From Chondrinema litorale (GTDB lineage Bacteria > Bacteroidota > Bacteroidia > Cytophagales > Flammeovirgaceae), in assembly GCF_026250525.1 (NCBI RefSeq), contig NZ_CP111043.1, positions 1,787,421-1,851,420 on the forward strand: DNA of 64,000 bases, in the 5' to 3' direction. The translations under genes were made by a program, and so were the position numbers. Below, one piece after another: positions 47,466-55,151 of the stretch; the stretch's first letter is position 1, and each line of letters starts with the position of its first letter. The notes under the pieces are model-generated. The model had not been told where the DNA came from. It did not search any database and saw only the letters and a list, made by a program, of their open reading frames with translations.

Positions 47466-47615
47466 AAAAAGGGGTAAAAGGCAGACAGGGAACATATACT
47501 GCTCTACCGCTGAGCTACACCACCAATTGGCAGTGGCAGGATTCGAACCTGCGTCACGTAGGTCCCAAACCGAAGTAACCCTATCCTACGGTGGTACGCC
47601 ACGCGTCACCCTTTT
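47466..47615 (-). ncRNA. Candidate bacterial Y RNA 'B' with permuted tRNA-like module
   Basis: Minus strand, starting about six bases after the rsr stop. The outer stem is AAAAGGG with CCCTTTT. CCGTA (47591-47587), N8 GGATAGGG and TTACTTC (47578-47572) are followed by 19 bases. Then come the T-arm GCAGGTTCGAATCCTGC (47552-47536), acceptor 3' strand CACTGCC, loop AATT, acceptor 5' strand GGTGGTG (seven pairs, two G-U), TA, and D-arm GCTCAGCGGTAGAGC (47515-47501) with the conserved GG. CCCTGTCT (47490-47483) pairs with N8, then GCCTTTTAC and a T5 run. An alternative CGTAGG/CCTACG pairing could compete with the N8 helix. Confidence 0.85.
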
Positions 47616-47620
47616 ATCCT

Positions 47621-49180
47621 CTAAATTTCTAAAGATTTGATTTCGTCTATAACATCCGCACCTCTTTCGAGAGCGTCGAGCATATCAAAAACCTTATCTG
47701 ACCAACCAGCTAGTAAATAAGTACCAGCACTTCTATTTACTCTTATTGGTAGTTGACCATAACCTGCCAAATCGAAAAGATATAGTTTTGCTTTTGGCGC
47801 TACTAACCTTTTGTAGTCATTCCAAGCTAGTTCTAATGCGCTTTTATTAGACTTTGTGGTGTTATAGTTTGCACTGTTCCACATTTGCATATCTGTAAAA
47901 AACATCACTTTATCTAGTTTGGTCTTGGTTCTAATTAGCTCATTAATCACTAAATGTCCATTTGTGCTAAAACCTACTTTGTTTTGAAGTTTTTTTAGCT
48001 TAGATACATTTTGTAAGATATTACCAGAAGGCATATTTACTTGTAGCCAAGAGTCACCAAAAATACCTGAGATTACTCGCTCGCATCTGTTTTTCAACAA
48101 CATGCTTAACAATAAACCTATATCGTAATACTGCACTGTACTTCTAGGCGAAATTGACTGCATCATAGAGCCAGAAACATCTGAAGCCAGTAAGACTTTA
48201 GTGTTACTATTAAAACCTTTCATGTTTTCTACACTTACAGCTACAGCTTTCTCTAGTGCATTCATTAAAATGGATACATCTGTACTTTTTAACAAAGCTA
48301 ATTCTCTGTAAGCAGACAAAAACCTAAATGGTAATTGCTTTGATCTTCTCACTTGACCAGCATTACTTAGCTTATTAGCTACCATTTTAATATGCGCATA
48401 ACTCACTTCTGCTTCTAGCATATTTCTCAAGTTTCGCAAAATGGCCATATAACCCAACTTACCACTTTCTATCAGTTCTTCCCACTTTGCAGTAAATGCC
48501 GCTTTCTTTTCTTGCTCATTTGCATACTGAGCTTGACCAATCTTAGAAAGTTCAGTCTCCCATGTATAAGGCACTTGCAAGTTATCTGTGGCTATTTTAT
48601 CGAATAACTCTTGCTGAGATGCATCTTTAGCTTTTGGGTGAGTTATAAACAAAGCATCTTTTAAACTCACAGAAGATTTGCTTCTCACACCTCTGTTATA
48701 TTTGGCAAATTGGTACTCGTCAAACTTGTTAAAAGAAGCTGCAACACCCTTTTGCAATTGCCTTGAAAGTCTGTTTAGCTTTTTAGTACCGTTACTTCTG
48801 TTATTCGCTAACTGATAGCAAGCCAGCAATTCTGTAATCTCATCGGCACGACTAATTACTCTCTCAGTTGCTTTACTCACCAAACTATTACCATTGTTTA
48901 CTTTGGCTAACTCGGTAAGCAAAACCAAAGGCACAGAACGCAAATTCATTTTTTCTCTAGCATATACAGCAAGTTGTGCCACAAACTCAGGATGGTTTTC
49001 GTCAATTAAAGACTGCAATCTTTCGAGTCTTTTCACATCCTTTTCGTAGAAGTTATTGTGAAGACTGGTAGTAACCACAGCACTGTACAATTCCATTTCT
49101 GGAGACATTTTGTAAGCGGTTTCGCCTTCGTAATTTTCAATAACATCTGTTGCCCACACATTTTTAATATTAAATTTCAT
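47621..49180 (-). CDS. rsr: TROVE + VWA protein, bacterial Ro60 orthologue (Rsr)
   Basis: 519 aa, cytosolic. Residues 1 to about 325 form the HEAT-like TROVE ring (MSPEMELYSAVVTTSLHNNFYEKDVKRLERL; FVAQLAVYAREKMNLRSVPLVLLTELAK; GYMAILRNLRNMLEA). Residues about 326-515 are a von Willebrand A domain with an intact MIDAS: D334-x-S336-x-S338 in ASDVSGSM, Thr406 and Asp430. In the family, the ring binds Y RNA on its outer face and misfolded or 3'-ended RNAs in its cavity. Bacterial Rsr also tethers PNPase through Y RNA. Three Y-RNA-like genes follow directly on the same strand. A WYL regulator is divergent upstream. Confidence 0.94.
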   Translation of the reverse strand: MKFNIKNVWATDVIENYEGETAYKMSPEMELYSAVVTTSLHNNFYEKDVKRLERLQSLIDENHPEFVAQLAVYAREKMNLRSVPLVLLTELAKVNNGNSLVSKATERVISRADEITELLACYQLANNRSNGTKKLNRLSRQLQKGVAASFNKFDEYQFAKYNRGVRSKSSVSLKDALFITHPKAKDASQQELFDKIATDNLQVPYTWETELSKIGQAQYANEQEKKAAFTAKWEELIESGKLGYMAILRNLRNMLEAEVSYAHIKMVANKLSNAGQVRRSKQLPFRFLSAYRELALLKSTDVSILMNALEKAVAVSVENMKGFNSNTKVLLASDVSGSMMQSISPRSTVQYYDIGLLLSMLLKNRCERVISGIFGDSWLQVNMPSGNILQNVSKLKKLQNKVGFSTNGHLVINELIRTKTKLDKVMFFTDMQMWNSANYNTTKSNKSALELAWNDYKRLVAPKAKLYLFDLAGYGQLPIRVNRSAGTYLLAGWSDKVFDMLDALERGADVIDEIKSLEI

Positions 49181-49234
49181 CGCTGTATAATTTTGTTGAT
49201 GAATAATTAATTTGATGTTTCAAAGATGAAAGGC

Positions 49235-49257
49235 TATTGCGCAATCTTTTTGCGTAG
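49235..49257. promoter_or_regulatory. Possible operator between rsr and the WYL regulator
   Basis: The 113-base divergent spacer contains the palindrome ATTGCGCAAT (49236-49245), and a second half-site TTGCG (inverted repeat CGCAA-AAAGA-TTGCG on the minus strand). It is the only symmetric GC-containing motif in the spacer, and a plausible binding site for the adjacent regulator. Confidence 0.4.
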
Positions 49258-49293
49258 TGAAAATATTTTTTAAATTTCCTGAAAAAATATTTT

Positions 49294-50325
49294 ATGCCAG
49301 TTAACAGAAATGCCCTTATTCGCTATAAAACCATTGATAAATGCCTAAGAAACAGGTATAGAAAATGGACGCTCGACGATTTGATAGAAGAATGTTCAGA
49401 AGCTTTGTTTGAGTATGAAGGTATAGACAAAGGAGTTAGCCGAAGAACTATACAGCTTGATATTCAACAAATGCGCAGTGATAAACTGGGTTATAATGCG
49501 CCTATCATTGTAGAAGAAAAAAAGTATTACACCTACGAAGACCCAGAATACAGCATAACCAACATTCCGCTTACCGATAAAGATTTGGGTAGACTTTCAG
49601 AAGTAGTGCATATACTCAAGCAGTTTAAAGGCTTTTCGCATTTTAGTGAGGTAGATAGCATGGTGCAAAAGCTAGAAGATAAGGTGTATGCAGCCCAAAA
49701 CCAGACAGAGCCAGTTATCGATTTTGAGAAAAATGATAATTTAAAAGGTTTAGACCTGCTTGACAGATTGTATGAGTCCATCATCAAAAAAGAAAGTCTA
49801 GAAATTACTTATCAATCTTTTAAAGCTAAAAAACCGGGTACTTTTCCATTTCATCCATTCCTTTTAAAAGAATATAGAAACCGCTGGTTTTTATTGGGAA
49901 TAAGAGACGAAACCAGTCCCATTCTCAATCTGGCAGTTGACCGAATACAGAAAATTGATGTAGGCAAATTTCCATATCTGGTAGAAAGAAAGCACGAAGT
50001 AAAAGATTTCTTTAAAGATGTAATTGGGGTAACTGTAGATAATGTAAGACCGATGGATGTAAAACTGCATATCGATAAAAGCAATGCTCCTTATATTATT
50101 ACTAAGCCGCTACATACCTCACAAAAAATTATTTCGCAGGACAACACTGGGATTATAGTTGAGATTAAGGTAAAACCCAATTTTGAGTTAGAGCGAGAAA
50201 TTTTAGGCTTCGGAGAAAATATTAAAGTATTACAACCAGAGAGATTAAAAAAGCGAATTGCTTATAGGCTAGAAAAAGCCAGAGATGTTTATAATGCCGC
50301 AGAAGAAAAAACTGATAATTTATAG
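49294..50325 (+). CDS. HTH-WYL-domain transcriptional regulator, divergent from rsr
   Basis: 343 aa. The N-terminal winged helix-turn-helix (about 1-85: YKTIDKCLRNRYRKWTLDDLIEECSEALFEY; VSRRTIQLDIQQMR) is followed by a WYL domain (about 165-240; KESLEITYQSFKAKKPGTFPFHPFLLKEYRNRWFLLGI, with WFL in place of WYL) and a WCX-type C-terminal domain (VKPNFELEREILGFGENIKVLQP). WYL proteins sense nucleic-acid or nucleotide ligands and regulate DNA/RNA repair and defence loci. Divergent placement suggests it controls rsr and the Y RNAs. Confidence 0.9.
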   Translation: MPVNRNALIRYKTIDKCLRNRYRKWTLDDLIEECSEALFEYEGIDKGVSRRTIQLDIQQMRSDKLGYNAPIIVEEKKYYTYEDPEYSITNIPLTDKDLGRLSEVVHILKQFKGFSHFSEVDSMVQKLEDKVYAAQNQTEPVIDFEKNDNLKGLDLLDRLYESIIKKESLEITYQSFKAKKPGTFPFHPFLLKEYRNRWFLLGIRDETSPILNLAVDRIQKIDVGKFPYLVERKHEVKDFFKDVIGVTVDNVRPMDVKLHIDKSNAPYIITKPLHTSQKIISQDNTGIIVEIKVKPNFELEREILGFGENIKVLQPERLKKRIAYRLEKARDVYNAAEEKTDNL

Positions 50326-50462
50326 TAATTTTTCAAGACCAATTTTGAGTATGGCCGTATCTTTTTAAATAAGTATTATTACATAAATAGACACTTAACT
50401 CACCACATTACCACTACAACACGACTCTACTAATTTTTTTATCTCAAAAATTAATTCTGAAT

Positions 50463-50927
50463 ATGAAGAAATTTCAACTGGCGCAAATTAATGTAGCAAA
50501 AATGAAGGGTGTGGATATTAATGATCCGGTGATGCAAGAGTTTGTGGAGAATCTGGACAGAGTAAATGAACTTGCAGAAAATAGCGAAGGCTTTGTATGG
50601 CGCCTAAAAGACGACAGCAACAATGCGACAAATCTAAATCCCTACAATGATGAGCAGATAATTATTAATATTTCTGTTTGGGAAGATGTGGAATCGCTAG
50701 AACATTATGTTTATAAAACCTTCCATACAGATTTTTTGAAGCGCCGAAAAGAATGGTTTTATAAATATGGTAAGGCTCATACAACCATGTGGTGGATTCC
50801 AGCAGGAAAATTCCCAACCGTACAAGAAGCTGTTGATAAGTTAGATTACTTTCAAGAAAATGGCCCAACCAAAGAGGCTTTCAGTTTTAAAAGCAGGTTT
50901 CCAGCTCCGAGTGAGGTAGAGGTTTAA
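50463..50927 (+). CDS. DUF3291-domain protein
   Basis: 154 aa, cytosolic. It matches the DUF3291 pattern: FQLAQINVAKMKGVDINDPVMQEFVENLDRVN, SEGFVWRLKDD, NISVWEDVESLEHYVYKTFH, FLKRRKEWFYKYGKAHTTMWWIPAG. The fold is a dimeric alpha/beta barrel related to antibiotic-biosynthesis monooxygenases. The reaction is unknown. It starts about 135 bases after the WYL gene and has a short spacer before the TlpA-like gene. Confidence 0.87.
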   Translation: MKKFQLAQINVAKMKGVDINDPVMQEFVENLDRVNELAENSEGFVWRLKDDSNNATNLNPYNDEQIIINISVWEDVESLEHYVYKTFHTDFLKRRKEWFYKYGKAHTTMWWIPAGKFPTVQEAVDKLDYFQENGPTKEAFSFKSRFPAPSEVEV

Positions 50928-50954
50928 AATTGAGCACAAAATTATTCGACCAGC

Positions 50955-52061
50955 ATGAAACTATATACAAGCACTTTATTTTTTCTATTACTCACAAATT
51001 TCGCTTTCGGTCTTCACAATGAAGGAACAAACAATTTTACTATTAGCATTAAGCTACAAGGTCTAATTAATGGAACAAAGCTATACCTAATAAACCTTGA
51101 AAAACCTGAAACGATTGATTCTACTTATGTTAAAAATAACTTAGCCACATTTAATGGTTATGTAAGTAATCCTTACTTAGCAAGAATTGGTGATCAAAAA
51201 GATTTTTTTAATTTATGGATAGAAGCTGCTGATATTAAAATAGAAGTTCAAAAAAGTAATTTCTACTATGCAGAAATACAAGGCTCTCCTTTGAACGAAA
51301 CAATGGTAAAATACAGAAACCTGCAAAGAGAGCTTAAGAATGAAAGGGATAGTCTAATGGAATATTCTAAACAACTAATATTTGTTGAGAAAGATACTGG
51401 AAAAGCCATTAAAGTTGTAAAAGTTATCGACTCACTAGATCAAAAGACTATTGAAAATAAAATCGAATGTATCAAAGACGAAAATCCCTCTTATTTTACT
51501 TTAAATACGTTATTCTCAATTAAAAGTAAAATCGAAATAGCTCATTTAATAAAACTCTTTGATCAATTTCCGACCAATCTACAAACATCTCATTTCGGCA
51601 AAAACATCAACACTTACATTCAATCAGAAACTCAAAGTATTGCAATTGGCGATAAGTTTGTTGATCTGGCAGGTTACGATATTAATGGAGAGTTACATAA
51701 ACTTTCAGATTTTAAAGGGCAATATGTTTTATTAGATTTTTGGGCTTCATGGTGTAAGCCATGTCGAGCACAAAACCCAAATCTTATAAAAACTTATACT
51801 GCTTTTAATGGTAAAGGCTTTGAAGTTTTTGGATTCTCGATTGATGACAATATAGAAAGTTGGCTAAAAGCCATTGAAAAAGATCAAATTAATTGGACGA
51901 ATGTAATTGACATTGAAAGTGATTTTTTGAAAGAAGAATCTGCTTATAGACGAGAAACAGGTATTCCTTTAAACTTCTTAATTAACCCAGACGGGATTGT
52001 AATAGCCCAAGATATTAAAATTGAGAAGCTAAGCGAATTACTCCAAGAAGCACTCGACTAA
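50955..52061 (+). CDS. Exported TlpA/ResA-like thioredoxin with DUF4369 N-terminus
   Basis: 368 aa with a signal peptide (MKLYTSTLFFLLLTNFAFG). The N-terminal half (FTISIKLQGLINGTKLYLINLEKPETIDSTYV...) is a DUF4369-type beta domain. The C-terminal thioredoxin fold has the redox motif ASWCKPCRAQNP and the cis-Pro segment TGIPLNFLINPDG. Such Bacteroidota proteins are periplasmic thiol-disulfide reductases. It follows the DUF3291 gene closely (27 bases). Confidence 0.9.
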   Translation: MKLYTSTLFFLLLTNFAFGLHNEGTNNFTISIKLQGLINGTKLYLINLEKPETIDSTYVKNNLATFNGYVSNPYLARIGDQKDFFNLWIEAADIKIEVQKSNFYYAEIQGSPLNETMVKYRNLQRELKNERDSLMEYSKQLIFVEKDTGKAIKVVKVIDSLDQKTIENKIECIKDENPSYFTLNTLFSIKSKIEIAHLIKLFDQFPTNLQTSHFGKNINTYIQSETQSIAIGDKFVDLAGYDINGELHKLSDFKGQYVLLDFWASWCKPCRAQNPNLIKTYTAFNGKGFEVFGFSIDDNIESWLKAIEKDQINWTNVIDIESDFLKEESAYRRETGIPLNFLINPDGIVIAQDIKIEKLSELLQEALD

Positions 52062-52073
52062 AAAGTAGTTTAC

Positions 52074-53642
52074 TTAAAGCGCTTCCAGTTTTTCTAAACA
52101 CTCTACAACTGCCTTGTAAATTGTTGGAGCAGTTTCTGGACCTAGAGAGTTTTCCTCTCCATATGGCGATGATGATCTACCATAGGTATTTGGCTCTTCA
52201 TCATCCCATTGGCTTTTAGGGATAATGTAACCTACCATATCATTTGAGAGACCTACCACAAATTTATATTTACCACGCATCAACTCTCTAAGTGGAGGAG
52301 TTTCTATTGGGTCTATATCAAAATCTTGGCCTTCTGGTTTTTCTACTCCACCATTTACAATTTCAGGGTATATCTCACCGGGAACATGAATAAAACTTGC
52401 AGGACCTAATTTCCATGCGGCTACCTCTGAGCGGGTTTTCATCCAGCCAACCATTCCTCTATCGAGTACTCCTACAAAAGCAGCCAATCTAAATAATGGG
52501 TTCTGTAACTCTAATGTAATTGATTTTGCTACCAAACTGATTGAGGCTTCTGTTAGCTCTTCTGCTGTGCTATCGAGGGCAGCCATTGCTAACATGGCTA
52601 GTTTTTTACCCTGTGCATCAATCTTCTCAAAACTCGCTTCTTTATATTCTACCCCAGTTAAAGGATCAGTTACAGTTATTTTTGGTCTGGTTGCCATTAA
52701 GCCACCAATTGCACCATTTACATACACCACTGTTCCTCCTAATCCTTCTACAACTAATGAGTCGTTTTCATCATAAATGCCTTCTTCCATATACTTTCGC
52801 ATAAAATGAGGAAAGTCTGAACTCACCATTAGGTTTTTACTCCACAAAGTTTCTGGATGATCTGCCCAACCTGCCAAGGTGCCTAAAGTTTCTTCGGTTT
52901 CAATATCAATGGCTTGCATCATATACAAACCGGGGTCAAACACGGTGGGTTCTCTGGTATCTTCTACTAAGTTAGCAGCTCCGGTTAAATCTTGTGCTAT
53001 TCTAAATTTGGCGGGTTTTGCTCTTGCTGCGGCTAAAGTTGCTGCTTCAGCAATTTTTTCCCTCACCATCTTCAAATATTTAAAATTGATACCTGTCTTG
53101 AAAAGGCCTGGCCCCCACAGCCCCAGTAAATCGGGTACTTCATGTGTATGTGTGGAGGTTACTATGGTATAATCTATTCCGGCAGAATCTGGTATTAATT
53201 TTCTTGCAGCAATAATATCGTCACTTCCAAAGCCGATAGCATCAATAGCAACCAAGGCAATTCTCGTATCTCCATCATCTAGCACCATAGCTCTTGCCCA
53301 AAGGGAATCGTGTACACCTGCTGCAGCTCTATGTTTATCAAAACCGGCAAGCCAATAGGCATCAAACCTATCATTACCATTGGCATCTGTAAATGTATCT
53401 CCATCTTTTTCGTGATACTCTGCATCGTCATTTGCATCAATCCACGTTTCAGCGACATTGGGCGTAATGGAAAGAGCAGCAAAACCTGCTTTTATTGTTG
53501 ATGGAGCTTTGCCTTTAATTGTGAGGTCAACATTATATCCTGGGTGTCTATCCCAAAGTTGGATAAAACCCCAAACGAGTAAGCCAAAGATTAATGTTGC
53601 CAGAATTATTAGACTTCCCCTTAGCCATTTACTTAATTTCAT
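52074..53642 (-). CDS. Neutral/alkaline non-lysosomal ceramidase-like protein
   Basis: 522 aa. One N-terminal membrane anchor (LRGSLIILATLIFGLLVWGFIQLW), then an exported domain. The segment IKAGFAALSITP matches the beginning of neutral-ceramidase N-terminal domains. VALVAIDAIGFGSDD, IVTSTHTHEVPD (metal-binding His pair) and LGTLAGWADHPETL (His) fit the zinc site. It is shorter than classical neutral ceramidases, so substrate and activity are uncertain. An acidic DANDDAEYHEKDGDTFTDANGNDRFD insertion looks calcium-binding. Convergent with the TlpA-like gene, leaving only 12 bases between them. Confidence 0.78.
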   Translation of the reverse strand: MKLSKWLRGSLIILATLIFGLLVWGFIQLWDRHPGYNVDLTIKGKAPSTIKAGFAALSITPNVAETWIDANDDAEYHEKDGDTFTDANGNDRFDAYWLAGFDKHRAAAGVHDSLWARAMVLDDGDTRIALVAIDAIGFGSDDIIAARKLIPDSAGIDYTIVTSTHTHEVPDLLGLWGPGLFKTGINFKYLKMVREKIAEAATLAAARAKPAKFRIAQDLTGAANLVEDTREPTVFDPGLYMMQAIDIETEETLGTLAGWADHPETLWSKNLMVSSDFPHFMRKYMEEGIYDENDSLVVEGLGGTVVYVNGAIGGLMATRPKITVTDPLTGVEYKEASFEKIDAQGKKLAMLAMAALDSTAEELTEASISLVAKSITLELQNPLFRLAAFVGVLDRGMVGWMKTRSEVAAWKLGPASFIHVPGEIYPEIVNGGVEKPEGQDFDIDPIETPPLRELMRGKYKFVVGLSNDMVGYIIPKSQWDDEEPNTYGRSSSPYGEENSLGPETAPTIYKAVVECLEKLEAL

Positions 53643-53729
53643 GATTTGAAATTTCTGTATTATGTCAAAAAAGATTGAGAATGTGTATTTTTCGGAAAAT
53701 TAAACATTTTACAGCCAAAATGTAAAGAT

Positions 53730-54680
53730 ATGAGTTGGGATGATGCTTTAACAGAATTTTTGAGTTATTTAAAATTAGAAAGGTCTCTTTCAAAAAATAC
53801 TCTCGACGCTTACAAACTAGATGTTACTAAATTTAAAAATTTTCTTAGTTGGAATAAAACAGAAGTAGATCCATACGATGTAAAACGTGAGTCTATAGAA
53901 GAGTTTTTAGCTTATTTACACGATCTTAAAATTGCTCCACACTCACAGGCAAGAATTCTTTCTGGTATTAAAGCATTTTATAAATACTTACACTACCACG
54001 ATTTAATTCCGAAAGACCCAACTGCGCTAATTAACTCACCTAAGCTCACAAAAAAATTACCAGACACCCTCGAAGTTCATGAGATAGATATGATACTTGA
54101 GGCAATTGATTTATCAAAGGCTGAAGGAGTGCGTAATAGAGCGATTATAGAAACATTGTACAGTTCTGGTGTAAGGGTCTCTGAGTTGGTGAACCTTAAA
54201 AAGGGCAATGTTAATTATGGTGCAGGGTACCTAAAAATTACTGGAAAAGGAGATAAAGAAAGATTTGCACCTCTAGGAACTGATGCTTTAAAATACATTA
54301 AAATGTATGTTGAGGAGATCAGAAAGAAAGTAAAAATAAAAAAAGGGTATGAGGATTCACTTTTCTTAAATAGAAGAGGTACTTCCATTTCCAGAATAAT
54401 GATTTTCAATATTATTAAAGAACTGGCAATAAAGGCAGGAATAAAGAAAAATATAAGCCCACATACCTTTAGGCATTCATTTGCTACACATATGGTAGAA
54501 GGGGGGGCAGATTTAAGAGCTGTACAAGAAATGCTTGGGCACGAGTCTATAACTACTACAGAGATTTATACTCATATGGATATGGATTATCTGAGACAGG
54601 TTATTTTCGATTATCATCCAAGAAGCAATAAACGATACCTCATTCCAGATAATGAGGAAGAAGACGAAAATCAATACTAA
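53730..54680 (+). CDS. xerD: Tyrosine recombinase XerD/XerC
   Basis: 316 aa. N-terminal SAM-like core-binding domain (FLSYLKLERSLSKNTLDAYKLDVTKFKNFL). The catalytic domain has the full tyrosine-recombinase set: Arg149 in SSGVRVSEL, His245-x-x-Arg248 in HTFRHSFATH, GHESITTT, and nucleophile Tyr280 in IYTHMD. Standard function is resolution of chromosome dimers at dif. The length and context, with no mobile-element genes nearby, favour the housekeeping Xer over an integrase. XerC versus XerD cannot be decided by eye. Confidence 0.9.
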   Translation: MSWDDALTEFLSYLKLERSLSKNTLDAYKLDVTKFKNFLSWNKTEVDPYDVKRESIEEFLAYLHDLKIAPHSQARILSGIKAFYKYLHYHDLIPKDPTALINSPKLTKKLPDTLEVHEIDMILEAIDLSKAEGVRNRAIIETLYSSGVRVSELVNLKKGNVNYGAGYLKITGKGDKERFAPLGTDALKYIKMYVEEIRKKVKIKKGYEDSLFLNRRGTSISRIMIFNIIKELAIKAGIKKNISPHTFRHSFATHMVEGGADLRAVQEMLGHESITTTEIYTHMDMDYLRQVIFDYHPRSNKRYLIPDNEEEDENQY

Positions 54681-54686
54681 AACAAG

Positions 54687-54745
54687 AAAGGCTTACCGAA
54701 GATAATTTGCTTAAAAAGCCAATTATGTTCAGAAAGCCTTTTTTA
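54687..54745 (+). terminator. Probable terminator after xerD
   Basis: AAAGGCTT ... AAGCCTTT arms separated by a long loop and followed by T-rich DNA, just after the xerD stop. Confidence 0.5.
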
Positions 54746-54766
54746 TTTTTTAATTAAAAACGCCGA

Positions 54767-55150
54767 TTAATTACTATAAGGAATTAAGTTGAAATCGATA
54801 TTCACATCTTCTTCGTATTCTTCACCACTTTCCAACATATCGATATCACCTTCTTCGTAGTACCAATTTACTGTAACCTTACCCTCACTTTCGTCCTGAT
54901 ATTCTTCTAGTAAATTCAGAACTTCTAAAAACCTTCTAGATGAACTTGTATTGAAATAAGTCATCTTAAAGTTCATTGTAATTTCTTTTCCAGGTTCAGT
55001 CAAGTATTTATCAAGCCACTCAAACACTGGTTGAAAGAACTCAACTGTATACTCATGGTAAGACTCACCTTCTATTGAAAGAATATTAGTCTCACAGTTA
55101 AAATCAATTTTGGGAATATAAGTTGAGCTTTCTATAAAAAAGTTTTCCAT
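54767..55150 (-). CDS. siaC: SiaC-family regulatory phosphoprotein (DUF1987)
   Basis: 127 aa, cytosolic. It shows the SiaC/DUF1987 pattern: FFIESSTYIPKIDFNCETNILSIEGESYHEY, FFQPVFEWLDKYL, ITMNFKMTYFNTSSSRRFLEVLNLLEEY. The conserved Ser/Thr in the 'YFNTSS' region is the expected phosphorylation site. In Pseudomonas, SiaC is phosphorylated by SiaB and activates the diguanylate cyclase SiaD. Here its gene starts one base after siaB ends. Confidence 0.87.
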   Translation of the reverse strand: MENFFIESSTYIPKIDFNCETNILSIEGESYHEYTVEFFQPVFEWLDKYLTEPGKEITMNFKMTYFNTSSSRRFLEVLNLLEEYQDESEGKVTVNWYYEEGDIDMLESGEEYEEDVNIDFNLIPYSN

Positions 55151-55151
55151 A

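Noticed and set aside
47501..47552. Ordinary tRNA gene (canonical T-arm and D-arm)
   Set aside because: T-arm precedes D-arm on the minus strand, the acceptor strands are joined by a four-base loop and no anticodon arm exists. It is better explained as a permuted tRNA mimic within a Y RNA.
52541..53649. Several plus-strand ORFs of 60-97 codons antisense to the ceramidase-like gene
   Set aside because: Hydrophobic or low-complexity reverse-frame shadows of a well-supported coding sequence.
53730..54680. Tyrosine recombinase as the integrase of a mobile island
   Set aside because: No att repeats, tRNA target or mobile-element genes are visible nearby; length and sequence fit housekeeping Xer.
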